A stretch of DNA of 64,000 nt, from positions 124,001 through 188,000 of the forward strand of contig CAMPDV010000188.1 of the NCBI GenBank assembly GCA_946699065.1, written 5' to 3'. Shown piece by piece: positions 1-12,323 of the stretch; positions within the stretch are counted from its first letter, which is position 1, and each line of letters opens with the position of its first letter. The notes under the pieces are model-generated. The model was not told the DNA's origin and searched no databases. It was given only the letters and a program-made list of their open reading frames with translations. The stretch comes from Loxodes magnus. Its lineage: Eukaryota; Ciliophora; Karyorelictea; Loxodida; Loxodidae. Both the position numbers and the translations under genes were made by a program.

Positions 1-3000
1 TTAATTTAGTAACAGTTCCGCAAGTGAAGGCTCCTTTCTATATGCATAAGGTTCTTAATTTATAATAGAAAACTCAGATATTTATAGTAACAATGCCTCA
101 TCTACAGGAGCTATCTATTTATAGACTTCACTTTTCTAAAATCCAAGTGAGATAGTAAAGTGTTAAATTTTTGATAATTGAGCTTACATTTCCACAGTGT
201 TTTTATACAAAAGCAAACTAATCTTATATAATGTTTATATTAGTAATAATCAAGCCTTTACAATGACCTCTGGAATATTAGTCAGAAATTCAGAAATCTT
301 CATTGAGGAATCTATCTTTTAGAATCAAACTACGAAAAAAGGACCCTTTATTCTCTGTGACTTCTAGGGAAAAGTAGAAATAATATAGACTTCATTTTAA
401 AATGGCTAGTGATAAGAAGGAGGTTCTATTCATCTGATTTCTTCTGAGATAACTCTAAAGTCAGTGATGTTTTAGAATATGAGTACTAAATCAGGAAGCG
501 TTATTTATGGTCATGAATCTAATATTGACATTTGAAATGGTAGCTTTAGCTATATAAGTTTAGAAGAAAATTTTGGTTCAGTTGTTAACTTAGAAAGTTC
601 AAATATAAGAATAGAGTATTGCTCTATAAGTAACTATAAGAATACAGCTATTTCTATAAAAGAAAGCTTTCTATATCTAAACTTAACCTCTTTTTCTTAG
701 GGATTTAGTATAAATTACTAAGGCTCTGCTATCTATTCTTTTAATTCATAGTTGAGCATGTATAATTCTCAATGTATTGATTAGATAGCGAAATCAGGAG
801 CATGCTTCTATATTATAAATGATGAGCTTTAATATTAATATTTGTTTTAGAATAATATTTTCGAACGATGTACAGCTCTAGAAAATGGAGGAGTTGGGTA
901 CTGTCTGAATGGTAATGTTACTTTCCAAAATAACTAATTTCACAATAACAAAATAGATAGTGACTAAGACTATATAGCTAAGGGAGGAGCTTTGAGACTC
1001 GTTTGTGACAAATAATAAAGATGCGACTATTTAATTATAAATAGCTCATTTATAAATAACCAAATTAATAGTAGAATTAGTGAAGGAGGAGCTATTTCAT
1101 TTTAAGGTGCTCTTATAACTTTAGATCCAGGTATCTAAAGTGAAGAAATATGCTCACTATTTGTAAATAATTCAGCTTATTATGGGAGTAATTTGGCTTC
1201 TTTTCCTTATAAATTTGGAAACCAGTCTGCTATTCAAATATTTTCTCATTGCCATCAAAATTAAATAAGAAGAAATTTAATTTCTTCGATACCTGGTCTG
1301 CCAATATAGTAGCAGTTAATACAGATTCTCGATATTTATGGATAAATAGTTAACAGTGACTCTTCATCGATAGTTTCAATTTTCTCTGAAGAAGCAGAGT
1401 TATCTGGTAAAACCAGAATTTAAGCGGAGTAAGGAATTTATAATATGAAAGATATTATAATAAAAGCAAAGCCTGGAAGTTTAGTTAGTTTATGATTGGA
1501 AACGAATGCTATAGATAAAAACAATTTACCTTTTGATAATAGCATGACTAATAAAATTTAATAAGAGGTATTCATCTAAAAATGCTTGGAAGGATAAATT
1601 CTAATAGATTCGAATCTATGTCAAAATTGCTTTTATGGATAATATTCGTTGAATCAGAGCGATAAGTCTTGCACAGAGTGTATGGAAGGAGCTAAATGTT
1701 ATGGAGGAAATTTAATTGCCCCTAAAATAAATTATTGAAGAGAAAGTTTCAAATCTAATATTCTACTTAAATGCCCTAATTCGCAAGCATGCTTAGGAAC
1801 TAACGTTAACAATAGCTTTCTAGAAAAATATTTTGGAACTATTAATTAAAACTAAAGAGTAGAATATCTCAAATAAATAAACTGATAAGGATAATGTGCA
1901 GATGGATATTAAGGAGTTTTATGTGATGTTTGCTTGCATAACTGATCTAAAAATGAGTTTAACTAATGCTAGAAGTGTTAAGAAAAAAAGATTTCAATTG
2001 CTTTAGCGGTAATATTCCTAACTACTTTTATAGTTTATATTCTCTTTATAGTTCGATAGACTTTAAAATAAACCAAAAAATCATATTTCGATGCATATTT
2101 CAAAATCCTTACAAACTATATGCAATACTAGATTTTAATAAAGAACTTCAAATTTAGTTGACCTAATATTTATGGAGAGTTCTTTAAGTTCAACTAAGGA
2201 TATGTCATAGCTACCTCAACTCTTCTCAAGTTTGACTGCATATATAATGAAGATGGAGATGTAAAGTTTTATAACAAGGTTGGAGTGGCAATGCTATTAC
2301 CTTTTATAATTTGGATAATAACAGTAGTAGCGTTGCTTACATGATCTAAAGTAAAAAGTAGAAAATTTAATAAATCAGCTGCTGCAAGTATAATGACAAT
2401 TTCTTTTTTCTAGATTTATCCAAATCTTATCTAAAATATTTTTAATTCTTTTAGCTGCTATAGTATTTCTAAAGATACTTCTGTTTTGAACTCCTATACT
2501 GATATAAAATGTTGGGTTGGATATCATTAAAGATTCGCTTTAACATTTGCTTTGCCTGGATTTCTACTTTATACCATTTTAGTTCCTTTTCTAGTATTTT
2601 TATACTTATGAAAGAACCGAAGTCTTATATAAACTAAATAGATAAAATAATAATTTGGATTCTTTATAAATGGATATAAAACGGAGTTCTGATATTGAGA
2701 GTTTCTAAAGATGTATCAAAAATTGATTATCTCTTGCATTTACGTCTTTCTATAAAACACATCAATAGTTTTTTAATTTTGGTGTCTAGCATTTATTATG
2801 ATTATATGTGTATCACTTCAAATCAAGTTTATACCCTATGAGAAGAAAGAGCTAAATGAGTTAGAACTTAATTATTTACTCATTTCATCTTTAATTCTTT
2901 ATGTAGGGGTATATTTTGACACAGGTGAACGGCATTTGATAGTTGACCTAATTTTATTTGTTCTGGTAGTGACTGTAAATTTATAGTTCTTAGTCTTCTG

Positions 3001-3931
3001 GTTTAAATAGCTTACTATTGAATTAGGTTATTCTGCATAAAACAAAACTATTACTAAATTATTTAGACTCTGTTTGCCTTAAAGAAAATGTAACATCCTT
3101 GAAAATCCCAAGATATAAGAAGACAATGCAAACCAAGATGATAACTCATAAGGATAAAAAACTCTACAAAAATTAAAAACAAAAGTATAGAAATGATTCA
3201 ATAAAAAGGTATAAAATGATCCAATAATCATGGATGAAATATTTAGCCTGAATTAAGAAAACAAACATGCAAGACCTTTATACTAATAATTCTAAAATTA
3301 AGAGTAAATTTTAATTTTAAAGGAAATTGAATTATATATATTAAAGGGTTTTAATTTAATTGAATTGTATTCAGATAATGCTATCAACTTCCGATAATCG
3401 TGATAATCATATTGAAATAATCGCCTTAAAACTTTTGTTGAAAAGTATTAACAATTAGAGTAAGAATATCGCATGATGGAAAATGGTCAAAAAAATTATG
3501 AGTAAATTAATGTTGAACTTGAAGATAGAGATAAGGAAAATAAATAAAAAATTGATTGAAATGAAATTAACTAAAATGAGTAAAGCCTAGATAGTGATTA
3601 AAGCTAATAGATGATCTATGAACAAGATTAATATATCTATGACAAGCTAAGCGATAAAAAATTGCCACAAATAAAAAAAAAAAACAATGATCAAAATTAC
3701 TGAAAAACAAAAAAAGTTAGATCTTTCTCTTACTAAAAAAATCCTTTTAGTCTAAAAGTTATTAAGGAGTATCAAGACGAATAAGGGATATAAATTGAAT
3801 CAGAAAGTTCTTAGGAACATGACATGACTTTAGATAAAACAAAATGTGAGATAAAAGATAACAGCTTGGTTTTCTAATTTTCTTCGAATATGGGTGATTT
3901 TGAAGATAATCTCTCGCCTTTGAACAAATGA
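1..3931 (+). CDS. Giant beta-helix/multipass membrane protein, copy A (5' truncated)
   Basis: This is the C-terminal two thirds of the protein encoded complete at 32396-38146; base 1 here equals base 34216 there and the codon frame starts at base 2. It shows the end of the GG-rich parallel beta-helix repeats, a cysteine-rich domain with the motif NYWRES (W = TGA at 1736-1738), then a membrane core with 6-7 hydrophobic segments (about 2005-2985) and a charged C-terminal tail. The nucleotide match to copy B is nearly perfect with only scattered substitutions and no indel through 3931. The end is taken at TGA 3929-3931; a second in-frame TGA lies at 3944-3946. Many in-frame TAA/TAG codons are read as Gln. 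The family resembles large ciliate surface proteins with Pmp-like repeats; the ligand is unknown. Confidence 0.85.
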
Positions 3932-5740
3932 TTTGAAATAGTTTGACTTATTAAATATTTTCTAAATTTTTAAATTAAGTATATTTACATCTAATCTAAA
4001 CCAATAACTTACTTGCTTAACTTTATATTCATTTTAATAGATTTTAGTTTAACTATAATCACAGCTATTTGCTTAATTAGTCATTACAAAAATCTGAGAA
4101 ATAAATTATTAGTTTAGAATAAAGATTGATAGTAGTAGAATTATAGCAATAGATGAAATGCTTAGTAAAATAAGCAGCTAAATTAAAGTAATATTATACA
4201 ATAGAACTAGGAGTATTCAATAAAGTATTGGACTATAAAAATTCTATTTTTATTCATTTTTTAATATTTTGGATATGAAACTGAGTGAGTAAACTTTTGA
4301 AGATAATTGGTCTTAAAGTTAAAAGGAATAATTAAATAAGTATTAAACAAAGAAATAAAGCTAAAGAATAAAATAATTTTATTTATTTATCCTAAGTCAA
4401 CAAGAATAAACTAGAAGCTTAATTATCATAATCAAAGCTAAGAAGGAAAAGTAGTTTACTATAAATTATAGAAATTATAATAAATATAGAGGCTAAATGA
4501 ATCTCCCTTAGATTTGATTTAAATAAGAGCTTACTTGTATGTAGCTTATTATTTATTTAATTTAACTAAATTCTTTAATTTATGAAAGAAAATTTAAGAT
4601 GATCTTTTAAAAGCTATTTACATTCTATCACTAAATTATTTTGCTATATAACATTTAATTTCTAAAAATTTAATTTTTCTAGGATGTAAAAATTCTTAAA
4701 TTTGAAAGAAAAAGTTTTAAAAAATAAGCAAAACTTTACTTGATGGATATATAAAAAACCTGGAGGCAAATTAAATTTCTTTATTTTAGTGAAAACAATT
4801 AAAATTAATTTAAAATTAGTTTAATATTAGGTTTTGCTCTTGATTGCTTCTATTTAATAAATAGCTTTTAAGTATGAATTTATTATTTATAAAGAGCTAG
4901 CTGATTTTAAATTTTACTAAATATAATTATTTTTATGATTTATTAGTTAGATTAAGCATTTCAAATAAATAATACCATCTATTATAACCTTACAAAATTG
5001 ATTTCACGATTTCAGTATGCTATATCCTTACTCAAATTGTTAATGCTAAAAGTAAAAATATAATGTGATTATTCTCTTCAGTTATCACGATTGTAGAAGT
5101 CGATAATATTGTCTTAATTTAAATCTATAAAGATAAGCCTCTTTAATAGGTATAATTAGATCTACTTTAAACTAATTAATTTTATCTTATCCGATTCTTC
5201 TTTTGATTTATTTATATCTATTAGTTAAGCTTTAACAAATAAAGTTGAGATTCTTAATTTTATAATTTTTATCCTTAATCTATTTATAAATTCCATATAT
5301 CCATCTATTATTATCTTCTAGACTAGCATTTTTAGTTATTAGCTTTTGTTGCTAAGATAGTAGGCATTAATAAATTAATTATTTATAGAATTCAATTATA
5401 TTTAAAGTCTATAATTAAACTAAAGATTCTATCCATTGTAGCAGCAAAGTTTAATTATAAACTTATTTTATATCCTTCAATTAAGCATTCCAATACTTCT
5501 ACAAGTCCTTTTATTTACTAAATGTATTCATTATTGTTTCTAGTCTAATTACTTAAAATTCTATAAATAGATTTAAGTATTTCCTATTATTAAACTATCA
5601 ATCAAGTTGTCTAAGACATCTTTCAAAATTAGTTAGATAATAAGAATTAGAAAGATCGATCTTCTTATAGCTAAATTAAGAAAGAGGATATTATTAAGAA
5701 TTCAGATGAGAGCAAAGTAATATTTATAGACTAAATTATA
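3932..5740. other. AT-rich 3' flank of giant gene A, no gene recognised
   Basis: The giant gene's frame formally stays open here because no codon is a dedicated stop, and it contains stretches that could be membrane segments. However, most differences from copy B in this stretch change the residue, and copy B carries a 32-bp frame-breaking deletion, so I do not call it coding. Confidence 0.5.
5722..5740. repeat. Target site duplication, left copy
   Basis: The 19-bp sequence atttatagactaaattata recurs at 6665-6683 and is present only once in the uninterrupted copy B around 39905-39923, which is the signature of a target-primed insertion. Confidence 0.9.
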
Positions 5741-6664
5741 ATAGGATAAATTAAGTTTAGCAATTTTCGAGGATTTTCACCTCTTCATGCTGGACACCAG
5801 ATTGCTCCAGTGTTAAAAATAAAGTTTTAGATGTCTCTACTCCTCCCTCCTCCCATTACTCTTGTCATTTCCGGATCTAGCCTTATTTCTAATTAAATTT
5901 TCTCTTGTAAATGTATGCTTATTCATTTAAGTATAATCTTTCTCTTATTTGTCTCTACTACATTTGTTTTTTCTTCCTCTACTGTACTTGTATGGTTCTT
6001 TATTTATTCCAGTACTACGTCTTGAAATTTTGGAATTCCTTGCAGCATCTTCATAAGTGTTCTGTCGAATTGCAGTAGTAGCATTTCTTCACTACTTTTT
6101 GGAGTTTAACCTTAGTCTTCCTATTGGTCTCTTCAATCATCATTGGATCTCCCCTTTGTTCATTTAATTTCTTTTCTAGTATTTCCAGTCTAATACTCAT
6201 ATCAGATTGTTTCTGAAGGTAATTTTAGGATTAGCTACTCTGGTCTTAAGATATGTTTCAGAAAACGCTTAGTTCTCTTTCTTAGGACATAAGTCTGGAT
6301 TATATTCCTTCCGTTAGGTTGAGTTTTTCCATCAGTTTCTCATTGTCCTTTCTCAGTTTCCTAACCTCTTCCTGGAGTCTTAGTACCACTTTGATGAGCT
6401 GTTCCATGCTTATCTGGCCAGAAGGATTGAACTTTGAGACCTCCTGGTGTAGAGCAGACTTCATCTGCTTTCTGGGCTTCTATTCTGAGGTTGGAGTTAT
6501 TTCATGTGTTGTCTTCTGAGCTTGTTTCTGTTCCTCTTCAGGTTGTTAGAATTAAGAAAAAGGTTAGGGTAAGAAGACTATCCAAGATTGGATTCAGGTT
6601 TCCTCTCCAACTTTTTGGAGATGGTGTAGAAACCTCTTTTGAATCCTTCCCTTTTTTTATTATA
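5741..6664 (-). mobile_element. Gag-only non-LTR-type element (gag1), insertion in copy A
   Basis: About 924 bp between two 19-bp target site duplications, absent from copy B. Read on the minus strand it starts near 6660 with a peptide GFKRGFYTIS, like the N-terminus of LINE ORF1 at 22222. It carries a coiled-coil plus CCHC protein and ends near 5745 after a possible stem-loop (CTGGA...TCCAG near 5780-5800). No reverse transcriptase is present, so it must depend on enzymes encoded elsewhere. Confidence 0.85.
5865..6464 (-). CDS. Gag-like protein of gag1: coiled coil plus CCHC zinc knuckle
   Basis: About 199 residues from ATG 6464 to TGA 5865-5867. Residues 1-25 carry a conserved segment (MKSALHQEVSKFNPSGQ). 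A heptad-like coiled coil starts at MEQLIKVVLRLQEEVRKLRK, and a conserved FWNIS motif follows. The zinc knuckle is CYYCNSTEHLWRCC (6045-6083), followed by the basic FQNFKTQYW segment. The Trp in FWNIS and the one in LWRC are TGA codons, so TGA is internal sense here. The protein is probably a nucleic-acid-binding chaperone or ribonucleoprotein coat of the element, by analogy with LINE ORF1 and Gag. The upstream part of the frame appears shifted, so the true N-terminus may be longer and damaged. Confidence 0.75.
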
Positions 6665-6683
6665 ATTTATAGACTAAATTATA
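6665..6683. repeat. Target site duplication, right copy
   Basis: Matches 5722-5740 exactly over 19 bp and joins directly to the sequence that is contiguous in copy B (39924 onward). Confidence 0.9.
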
Positions 6684-7163
6684 TTGGAAATTATTTACCC
6701 TTATATATGCAATCCTTTTATTAGTTATTGATAAAGCTTTTTCACTTTTATTTAAATTTAGCCAAGGCAAATGTTTGCTTATTATATAGATACAAATTAA
6801 GCTGCAAGATAATCTGACAAACTTAATTAATTTATGAAGTTAAAGTTTGCTAATAATTTATTGCTTTTATTAGTATTTCTATTTATATGCTTCTTTATCA
6901 AGGTTTTTGCTTAATAAGAGAAAACTAGTTTTGCTATTCTTCTTCCAATTTAATACACTACTTTCCCTCACTTTCAAAAGTTTTATATTTTAAATATTTA
7001 ATTTTTAGCTTAAATGAATAAACAAGAGTAAAAGTTACATCTATTTAAGACTGTGGAATAAAACTAATAAAGAAAACTTAAAATAAGAAAATAAGAAAAT
7101 TTTGGCTTTGTAACTTGATATTTAATGGTTAAATGTATTCAACTTAATTTTTCTCTTTCGTAC
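6684..7163. other. AT-rich spacer conserved between copies A and B
   Basis: About 480 bp nearly identical to 39924-40403. No gene was recognised on either strand. Confidence 0.5.
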
Positions 7164-7529
7164 TCAAAAATCAGAAAGAGTTACCATTTTGACTAAGTAT
7201 CTCCTCAAAATACTTTATCTATCTTCTAACTGGTTTATCATCATTAAAGAACTTAGTCTGTTTATTTATTCGTATCTTTGTTTCTCTTCTTCACTCAAAC
7301 TGTCTAACTGATCATAAATGAAATTATAAGTTTCTATACTTTCCTCTTCGTTTTCCTATTTAAACTCCTCTGAGTTACTTGATCCATTGTTAAGTTTAGA
7401 AGAAGCTAAATTTTGGGAGTTTTCTCTTGATTCAGTAGAATTTTTCTAAGATCCATGATTTGATTTGGAAGATTTATAAATTTAAGGCAGTTGGAAATTA
7501 GTTAGTGATAATTTAGAAGAGAAGGTCAT
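7164..7529 (-). CDS. Small acidic repeated-family protein, copy 1
   Basis: 121 residues from ATG 7529 to TGA 7164-7166. The N-terminus is MTFSSKLSLTNFQLPQIYKS. It is followed by a Ser/Asn/Lys-rich linker, an acidic block (EEFKQENEEESIETYNF) and a C-terminal helical segment YDQLDSLSEEEKQRYEQIN... ending in RRYLVKMV. Five paralogues occur in the window (also 40404, 51491, 53654, 55712). All share the core of about 90 residues while the ends differ. TAA/TAG are read as Gln at four or more places. No known domain is recognised. The charged helical composition suggests a small soluble protein; no function is proposed. The TGA after SDF might instead be Trp, so the C-terminus is uncertain. Confidence 0.7.
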
Positions 7530-7724
7530 AGCTTAGAATGAATGAATTATAAAATAAAATAGAAAATAATTATAAAATAATTATAAAAGAATGCTAAGTT
7601 TATCTTTTAAACTAATTACAATACAATTAACAAACTATAAATTATTAAATAATAATATTATTTTAGGCTTTTTATTTTCTCTACTAGAAATTTATTTTTC
7701 ATTAATATGCTCAAATTATCAAAA

Positions 7725-8530
7725 TAGTAGAAGGCCTTCATAGAGCTTTTTATGTAGATCTATAAAAGTTGCAACTAACACCATCCTATGAAATCAAGAC
7801 TAGGAACTGGACACTAATAGAATGCCTATAGGACATCCATCTCTTAAATCTTGAAGAAAGGCTAAGAACTTTATTCTCTCTAAATTCTCTGATTTCACTT
7901 CAGAATAGTAGATAAACTACGAATAGCTTATTAAAGTAGTGCTGAACCTTCAAGGAAGAGGCTAAATCAAAGAAAATATTAAAAATTCTAATGATTAAAC
8001 TAGAAATAATAGAATAAATAGAATAAAGCCTTTCTTTAACATATAATAGGACTAGAAAAATTAATCTTAGAATTAGCAATAAAAGCAGAAAGAATTTATC
8101 AGCAAAGAGTTGAAATAATATCAAATTAACGAAAAATGAAAAATTAATTGATCAAAAAGATAAAAAAATCGATATAATGATATAAGAGAAAAATAAGATC
8201 CGACTACCAAGTCCAATTAGAAACTGAAAAAAAGCTATTTAATGCTTTTCAGAAGTACATCTTTGAAGAAGATGCAAGCAATTTATTAATTTAAAATGAA
8301 AATACTTGAAATATCAAAGATTGACACGAAAAATGAGAAGAATGAAGTAAATGAAACTAAAAAAAAGAGAAATACTATATTGTAATGTACTTTGACAAAT
8401 TTACTAGAAAAAAAGAAGACGGGTACTGACAGAGAAATGGATGATCTTAAGAGGTATACACAAGGTAGGGAAGGAGAACATTTAAACTTTTATTTTTAGC
8501 CTATTAAGCAGTTTTGAGGTCAGCAGGGAA
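7725..8530 (+). mobile_element. Decayed gag-only element, present in both A and B
   Basis: This stretch keeps the skeleton of the gag-only family: a segment resembling LIKVVLNLQEEVKRLK (about 7905-7990) and, near 8370-8400, a remnant in which knuckle cysteines are lost (KYYIVMYFDKF-like reading). The same decayed copy is at 40965-41800, so it was inserted and degraded before the tandem duplication. Boundaries are approximate. Confidence 0.55.
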
Positions 8531-8886
8531 GAATTTATAAATTTTCCAAGAACATAAAACATTTAAATATATATCTATTATCTAATTTTCTTAAAAGTTT
8601 AAATTTTAATTTAGAGAGTAAAGAAACACTTTGAATGATTAAAAATTTAACTAAAATAAGGTAATAATTATGAAAAAATACAACTTCAGAATTTTTCTTT
8701 AGATTTGATTTTTTTTAAATTAAAAAATCTAATGAGAAAACATAAAGATATAATAGAATATTTTGATAAAGTATATTTAAATTAATAGCTAATCTTTATA
8801 AAATAATTAATATAATAAATTTCTCTAGTTTTATTTTAGCTTTTAGTGTTATATCCTTTTTATATTATTAAATTATAAAATATAAA

Positions 8887-9621
8887 ATGGCACCTAAGAA
8901 ATAATAGACCTCTATTAACGAATACTTGAAAAAATAAGAATAACCTAATTTAATTGAAGAATAGCCTTAATAAGATAAAGATTAATAATCTAAGGAATCC
9001 TTTGCATAATCAGTTCAGCAAAGGATATCAAATATCCAATATGACTTGAAAAAGCAAAGATAAAGAATAGAAAATTTAGAAAACTTACTAGAAAAATTAA
9101 TGGAATAATTAAACCTATAATTCCCATCCATAGATGAATCATTAAATAAAATCTAATCGTAAATAGTAATTAAATTGGAATAAATTGATAAATAATTTAA
9201 CGAAGTCCCTCAAATGTTCCAATTTCATTTTTCTTAAATTGAATATCAAATAAAGCAACTTTAAGAAAAACAAGAATAATAACAAGTAATAATTTAAAAA
9301 TTATAAGATTAATAAGATTAATAATCAAATATCTCAATGGAAATCGAATCGGAATTCTAATAATAAGAAATAAATAAGATCAATTATTATCGCAAAAAGA
9401 TTCGGTGCTATTTATGCTAGAAAAATAATTGCTGGAAGAAACAAGAAATTGAAAAAATTAACAAGAAATTGAAAAAATTAACAAGTAATAAATATTAGAC
9501 TAACTTTTCAGAATATGACCAACAAGAACAGGATAAGTATACAGAAAGAAATTCTACAACTCAAGAAACAACGAGTTTTATAAAAATGGAAGAAGAAACT
9601 ATAACGATAATTAGTGGATGA
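8887..9621 (+). CDS. Gag-like protein, second subfamily (gag2a)
   Basis: 244 residues from ATG 8887 to TGA 9619-9621. It starts MAPKKQQTSINEYLKKQEQ, then has a long coiled coil (roughly residues 45-150, e.g. IENLENLLEKLMEQL and IEYQIKQLQEKQEQQQ), then a short cysteine motif RCYLCQKNNCWKK that is an altered knuckle. Related copies are at 20053-20865 and 48371-49051. The 3' flank (about 9630-9665) has the same ATTAATG...GTCCTAC layout as the stem-loop at the ends of the other two copies. It probably encodes the RNA-binding coat of a non-autonomous retroelement. No reverse transcriptase follows it. Confidence 0.65.
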
Positions 9622-9724
9622 GGGAGAGACAAGGATGGCGGATTAATGTAGTCCTACGCAGTCCTTTAGTTCAGGAAAGAGCAGGAACAAAAACAGGTGA
9701 ACCCTGGAGCTCTTTTCTAAAACT

Positions 9725-10976
9725 ATAAACTTAATTTTATCCTTTTTTAAACCAAAACAAACATTCTATAAAACAAATTAGGTATAATTTATTTAAGATT
9801 TATTTAGGAATATTTAAATAGTTACAATAATTTTGCTTTCAATTAATAGCTTTACTAGAAAAGATAGATAATATGAAGATAAAAAGTTACTATTTATAAT
9901 GTAAATTTCGTTTTAGATATTTAATGAAGAATATAAAAATAAAACAGTCTTTGTAGTTAAGAACGAAGCTTTAGCAATAATTAAATTAATATAGATAATC
10001 TTTTATTTGATGCTTACTAAAAGCAACTATTAATCTATTTGTATTATTGATTATTTTAATTATTATTTTATAATTAATCTCTATTATCTTTTGTATTTAA
10101 TTCTCTTTTTATGCTTTCTTCTCTATTATAACTTTTATATACAAATGCTTTTAATTGTTAGCAATAATATACTACTAAAGATAAACATTTATGAAATAGA
10201 GGCCAAGAAAATTTAGACAAACTAAACGAAATTAATAAATTATTAGGAAATTATAAGCAAATATACACTGAAAATAATAATTTAATACTCATAATAAGAG
10301 TAAAGTGCTAGCTAAAAATAATTAAAATCATCAAATTTACAAAAAATTAAAAGTAAACATATTATTTGCTTATTATAGAAAGTTTATAGATAGGATATTT
10401 TAAGCTGTTTCTTTACTTTAGAACTTTATTACATACTCATAAATTTAAAGAAAATATGGTTAAAAAGTTTTATTATATAGTTAAATATATTTTTAATTTA
10501 GAACTAAATTAATTTTAGCGTGTAATAATTATACAATAAATAGCACAGATTTAGTATGGTATAAAAGCATTATCATTTGAGTTAACAAAAAGAAAACACA
10601 GCTTAGATATTTTTGTTTTATTATAAAATAAAATTTTTAATTTAAAAATGAAATATTTAAAGTTTAATATCAAAAGTATCTCATTTTGAATAGAGTAAAT
10701 ATTTCCTCTACTTCATTTTTTTAATCTTATTTTTTATTTTATTTTATTTTATCTCGATTTTATATCTTTTTTTATCGATTCTTTTTTATTCCTTCTATTT
10801 TACTTCTATAGCTCTTTCTTTTTTCTATTTTATAAAAATTTTATAATATTCATTTGATTTTTTATATTCTTTTACAGAATTAAAATTCTCCTTTTTCAGG
10901 CTAAAATATTATGTTTATCAGATTAGGTTCCAATCCTATGAAAAATTATTTATAAAACTGCTTAAATAATCAATAT
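9725..10976. other. AT-rich stretch without recognised gene
   Basis: About 1.25 kb of very AT-rich DNA inside the A-specific segment, downstream of the minus-strand zinc-finger gene. I see no motif, hairpin tail or coherent reading frame. Confidence 0.4.
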
Positions 10977-12323
10977 TCATATTTATTTATCGATTAAAAA
11001 AGAAAGAACGATTTTCATTCTAAAATAATTCCAAATTAATTTGATTATTTCTTACTAAGCATCCTAAAAATTTTATTGTAGTTACTAATATTATGTTTCT
11101 TTTTTTTCTATTATTCTCTTTTTTTACTCTATTTCCTCTCTCAATTATTACATTTCTATTTAAATTTAATTTTATCTTGTTCTCGAGTGTTATATATTCT
11201 AGTATATCTATTCTCGTAAAAATTATCTATTTTCAATGTATCTTTTTTTTTCCTCACTATCAGATTCCAAACTACCAAATGCTTCTACAATTACAATTTT
11301 TTATTTTTATTCTTGTTATTAACTTTATTTTTTTCTTTTTTCTTTTATCATTTTTCTTTTCCAATCAGCATATTAAAAATCACTATATTAAACTTAAGAA
11401 AAATCAAGAGAAGATTTTATAGGATGAAGAGGATCTACCAAATAGAAAGTTATAAGTTGTACTTTTATCTATGACTGATATCAGAGGTTTGTTAACTAAT
11501 AAAGATGCTTTTACTCTAAATTATCTAAAACTATTAAATCGTTTTTATTTAGCTAATATTCTACAAATTTATAATCATTCTCATTCTTTTCTTTTTCAAG
11601 TGCTTTCTTTCCTACCTTAATTATTTGTTTATATTACTTATTTTATGGAGGAGCATCATAACAGTAAACTGCAACAGCTATTACATTTTCGTTTTGGTTT
11701 TCTTTACATCAATCCCTTTAATAAGTTCAATTAGCATCTACTTTTATACACTAACTCTTTATTAAAATCTACAAATTAGAGTTATCTTTTATTTAGTATT
11801 TGGAACAAAAAGGTTAAAAGTGACTAATGCATTAGCTTAAAATGGCATTTATTGACTTATATATCTCTTTATCTTATAAATCTACTCCTGGAACCTCAGA
11901 TATACAAACGCATTCACCTTGCTAAATTTAGAAATTAGTAGCAACTAAGCTCCAGTAGTATTTAGGAACGTTCAGAAAAGGATCTATTATCTCCTATATT
12001 TCTATCTTTTATTTATCCTAATAACTAAAATCTTTAATTTTTTTCCTAAACTAATCAAAATTCTTCTATACTTCTTATCTCACTTCTTCACTTAAAAGCT
12101 TTTTATGATTAATTGCTATTAGCTTTATTTATTAATTTTATGTTGTTATTTATTAGCTTTTTTGGATAAATTCTTAGGAATAAAAGCTAGAAAAGCAATC
12201 ACTACAAAAGTATAAACAGCATAAAGGACAGTAAATTGTAGTGAAATATCTGTCACAGATTCCTATTTTGAGGAAGCAGAGACAACATTTGACTTTTTCC
12301 AATTAATCACACAAAAGTTTCAT
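10977..12323 (-). CDS. Zinc-finger (B-box-like) plus coiled-coil protein
   Basis: 448 residues from ATG 12323 to TGA 10977-10979, one uninterrupted frame. Near residues 13-45 there is a Cys cluster KCCLC...GIC...YCPLC...YFCSDC, spaced like the C-x2-C, C-x2-C, C-x2-C ladder of B-box fingers in ciliate proteins. A helical region follows (SEEVRQEVQKNFDQFRKKIK), then a mixed domain (YYWSLVATNF, VIAVAVYCYDAPP), and the C-terminus is a charged coiled coil (EEKKRYIENRQFLREQIYQN, IEMQQLREEIEQKK). Tripartite-motif-like regulators share a finger-plus-coil layout; identity as such is inference. Only copy A has the gene. An open frame on the opposite strand of this locus is its shadow. Confidence 0.7.

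Noticed and set aside
1966-2157. Short standard-code ORFs inside the giant genes (also 2798-2986, 36181-36372, 37013-37201, 33222-33407)
   Set aside because: They are pieces or shadows of the large frame in which TAA/TAG are Gln and TGA is Trp.
3944-5740. In-frame extension of the giant protein beyond TGA 3944
   Set aside because: The frame is open only because no codon is always stop. A/B differences are mostly residue-changing and copy B has a frame-breaking deletion.
9460-9490. Short perfect repeat aacaagaaattgaaaaaatt
   Set aside because: Only two tandem units inside a Lys-rich coding stretch; simple slippage, not an array.
10921-10945. GGTTCCAATCC resembling a tRNA T-loop
   Set aside because: No matching acceptor, D or anticodon arms could be folded around it, and it overlaps the end of a coding frame.
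11093-12244. Open plus-strand frame of 383 codons reading as a Phe/Leu-rich multipass membrane protein
   Set aside because: The opposite strand at the same place encodes a protein with zinc-finger cysteines, coiled coils and diverse residues in one frame; the plus-strand frame is its T-rich shadow.
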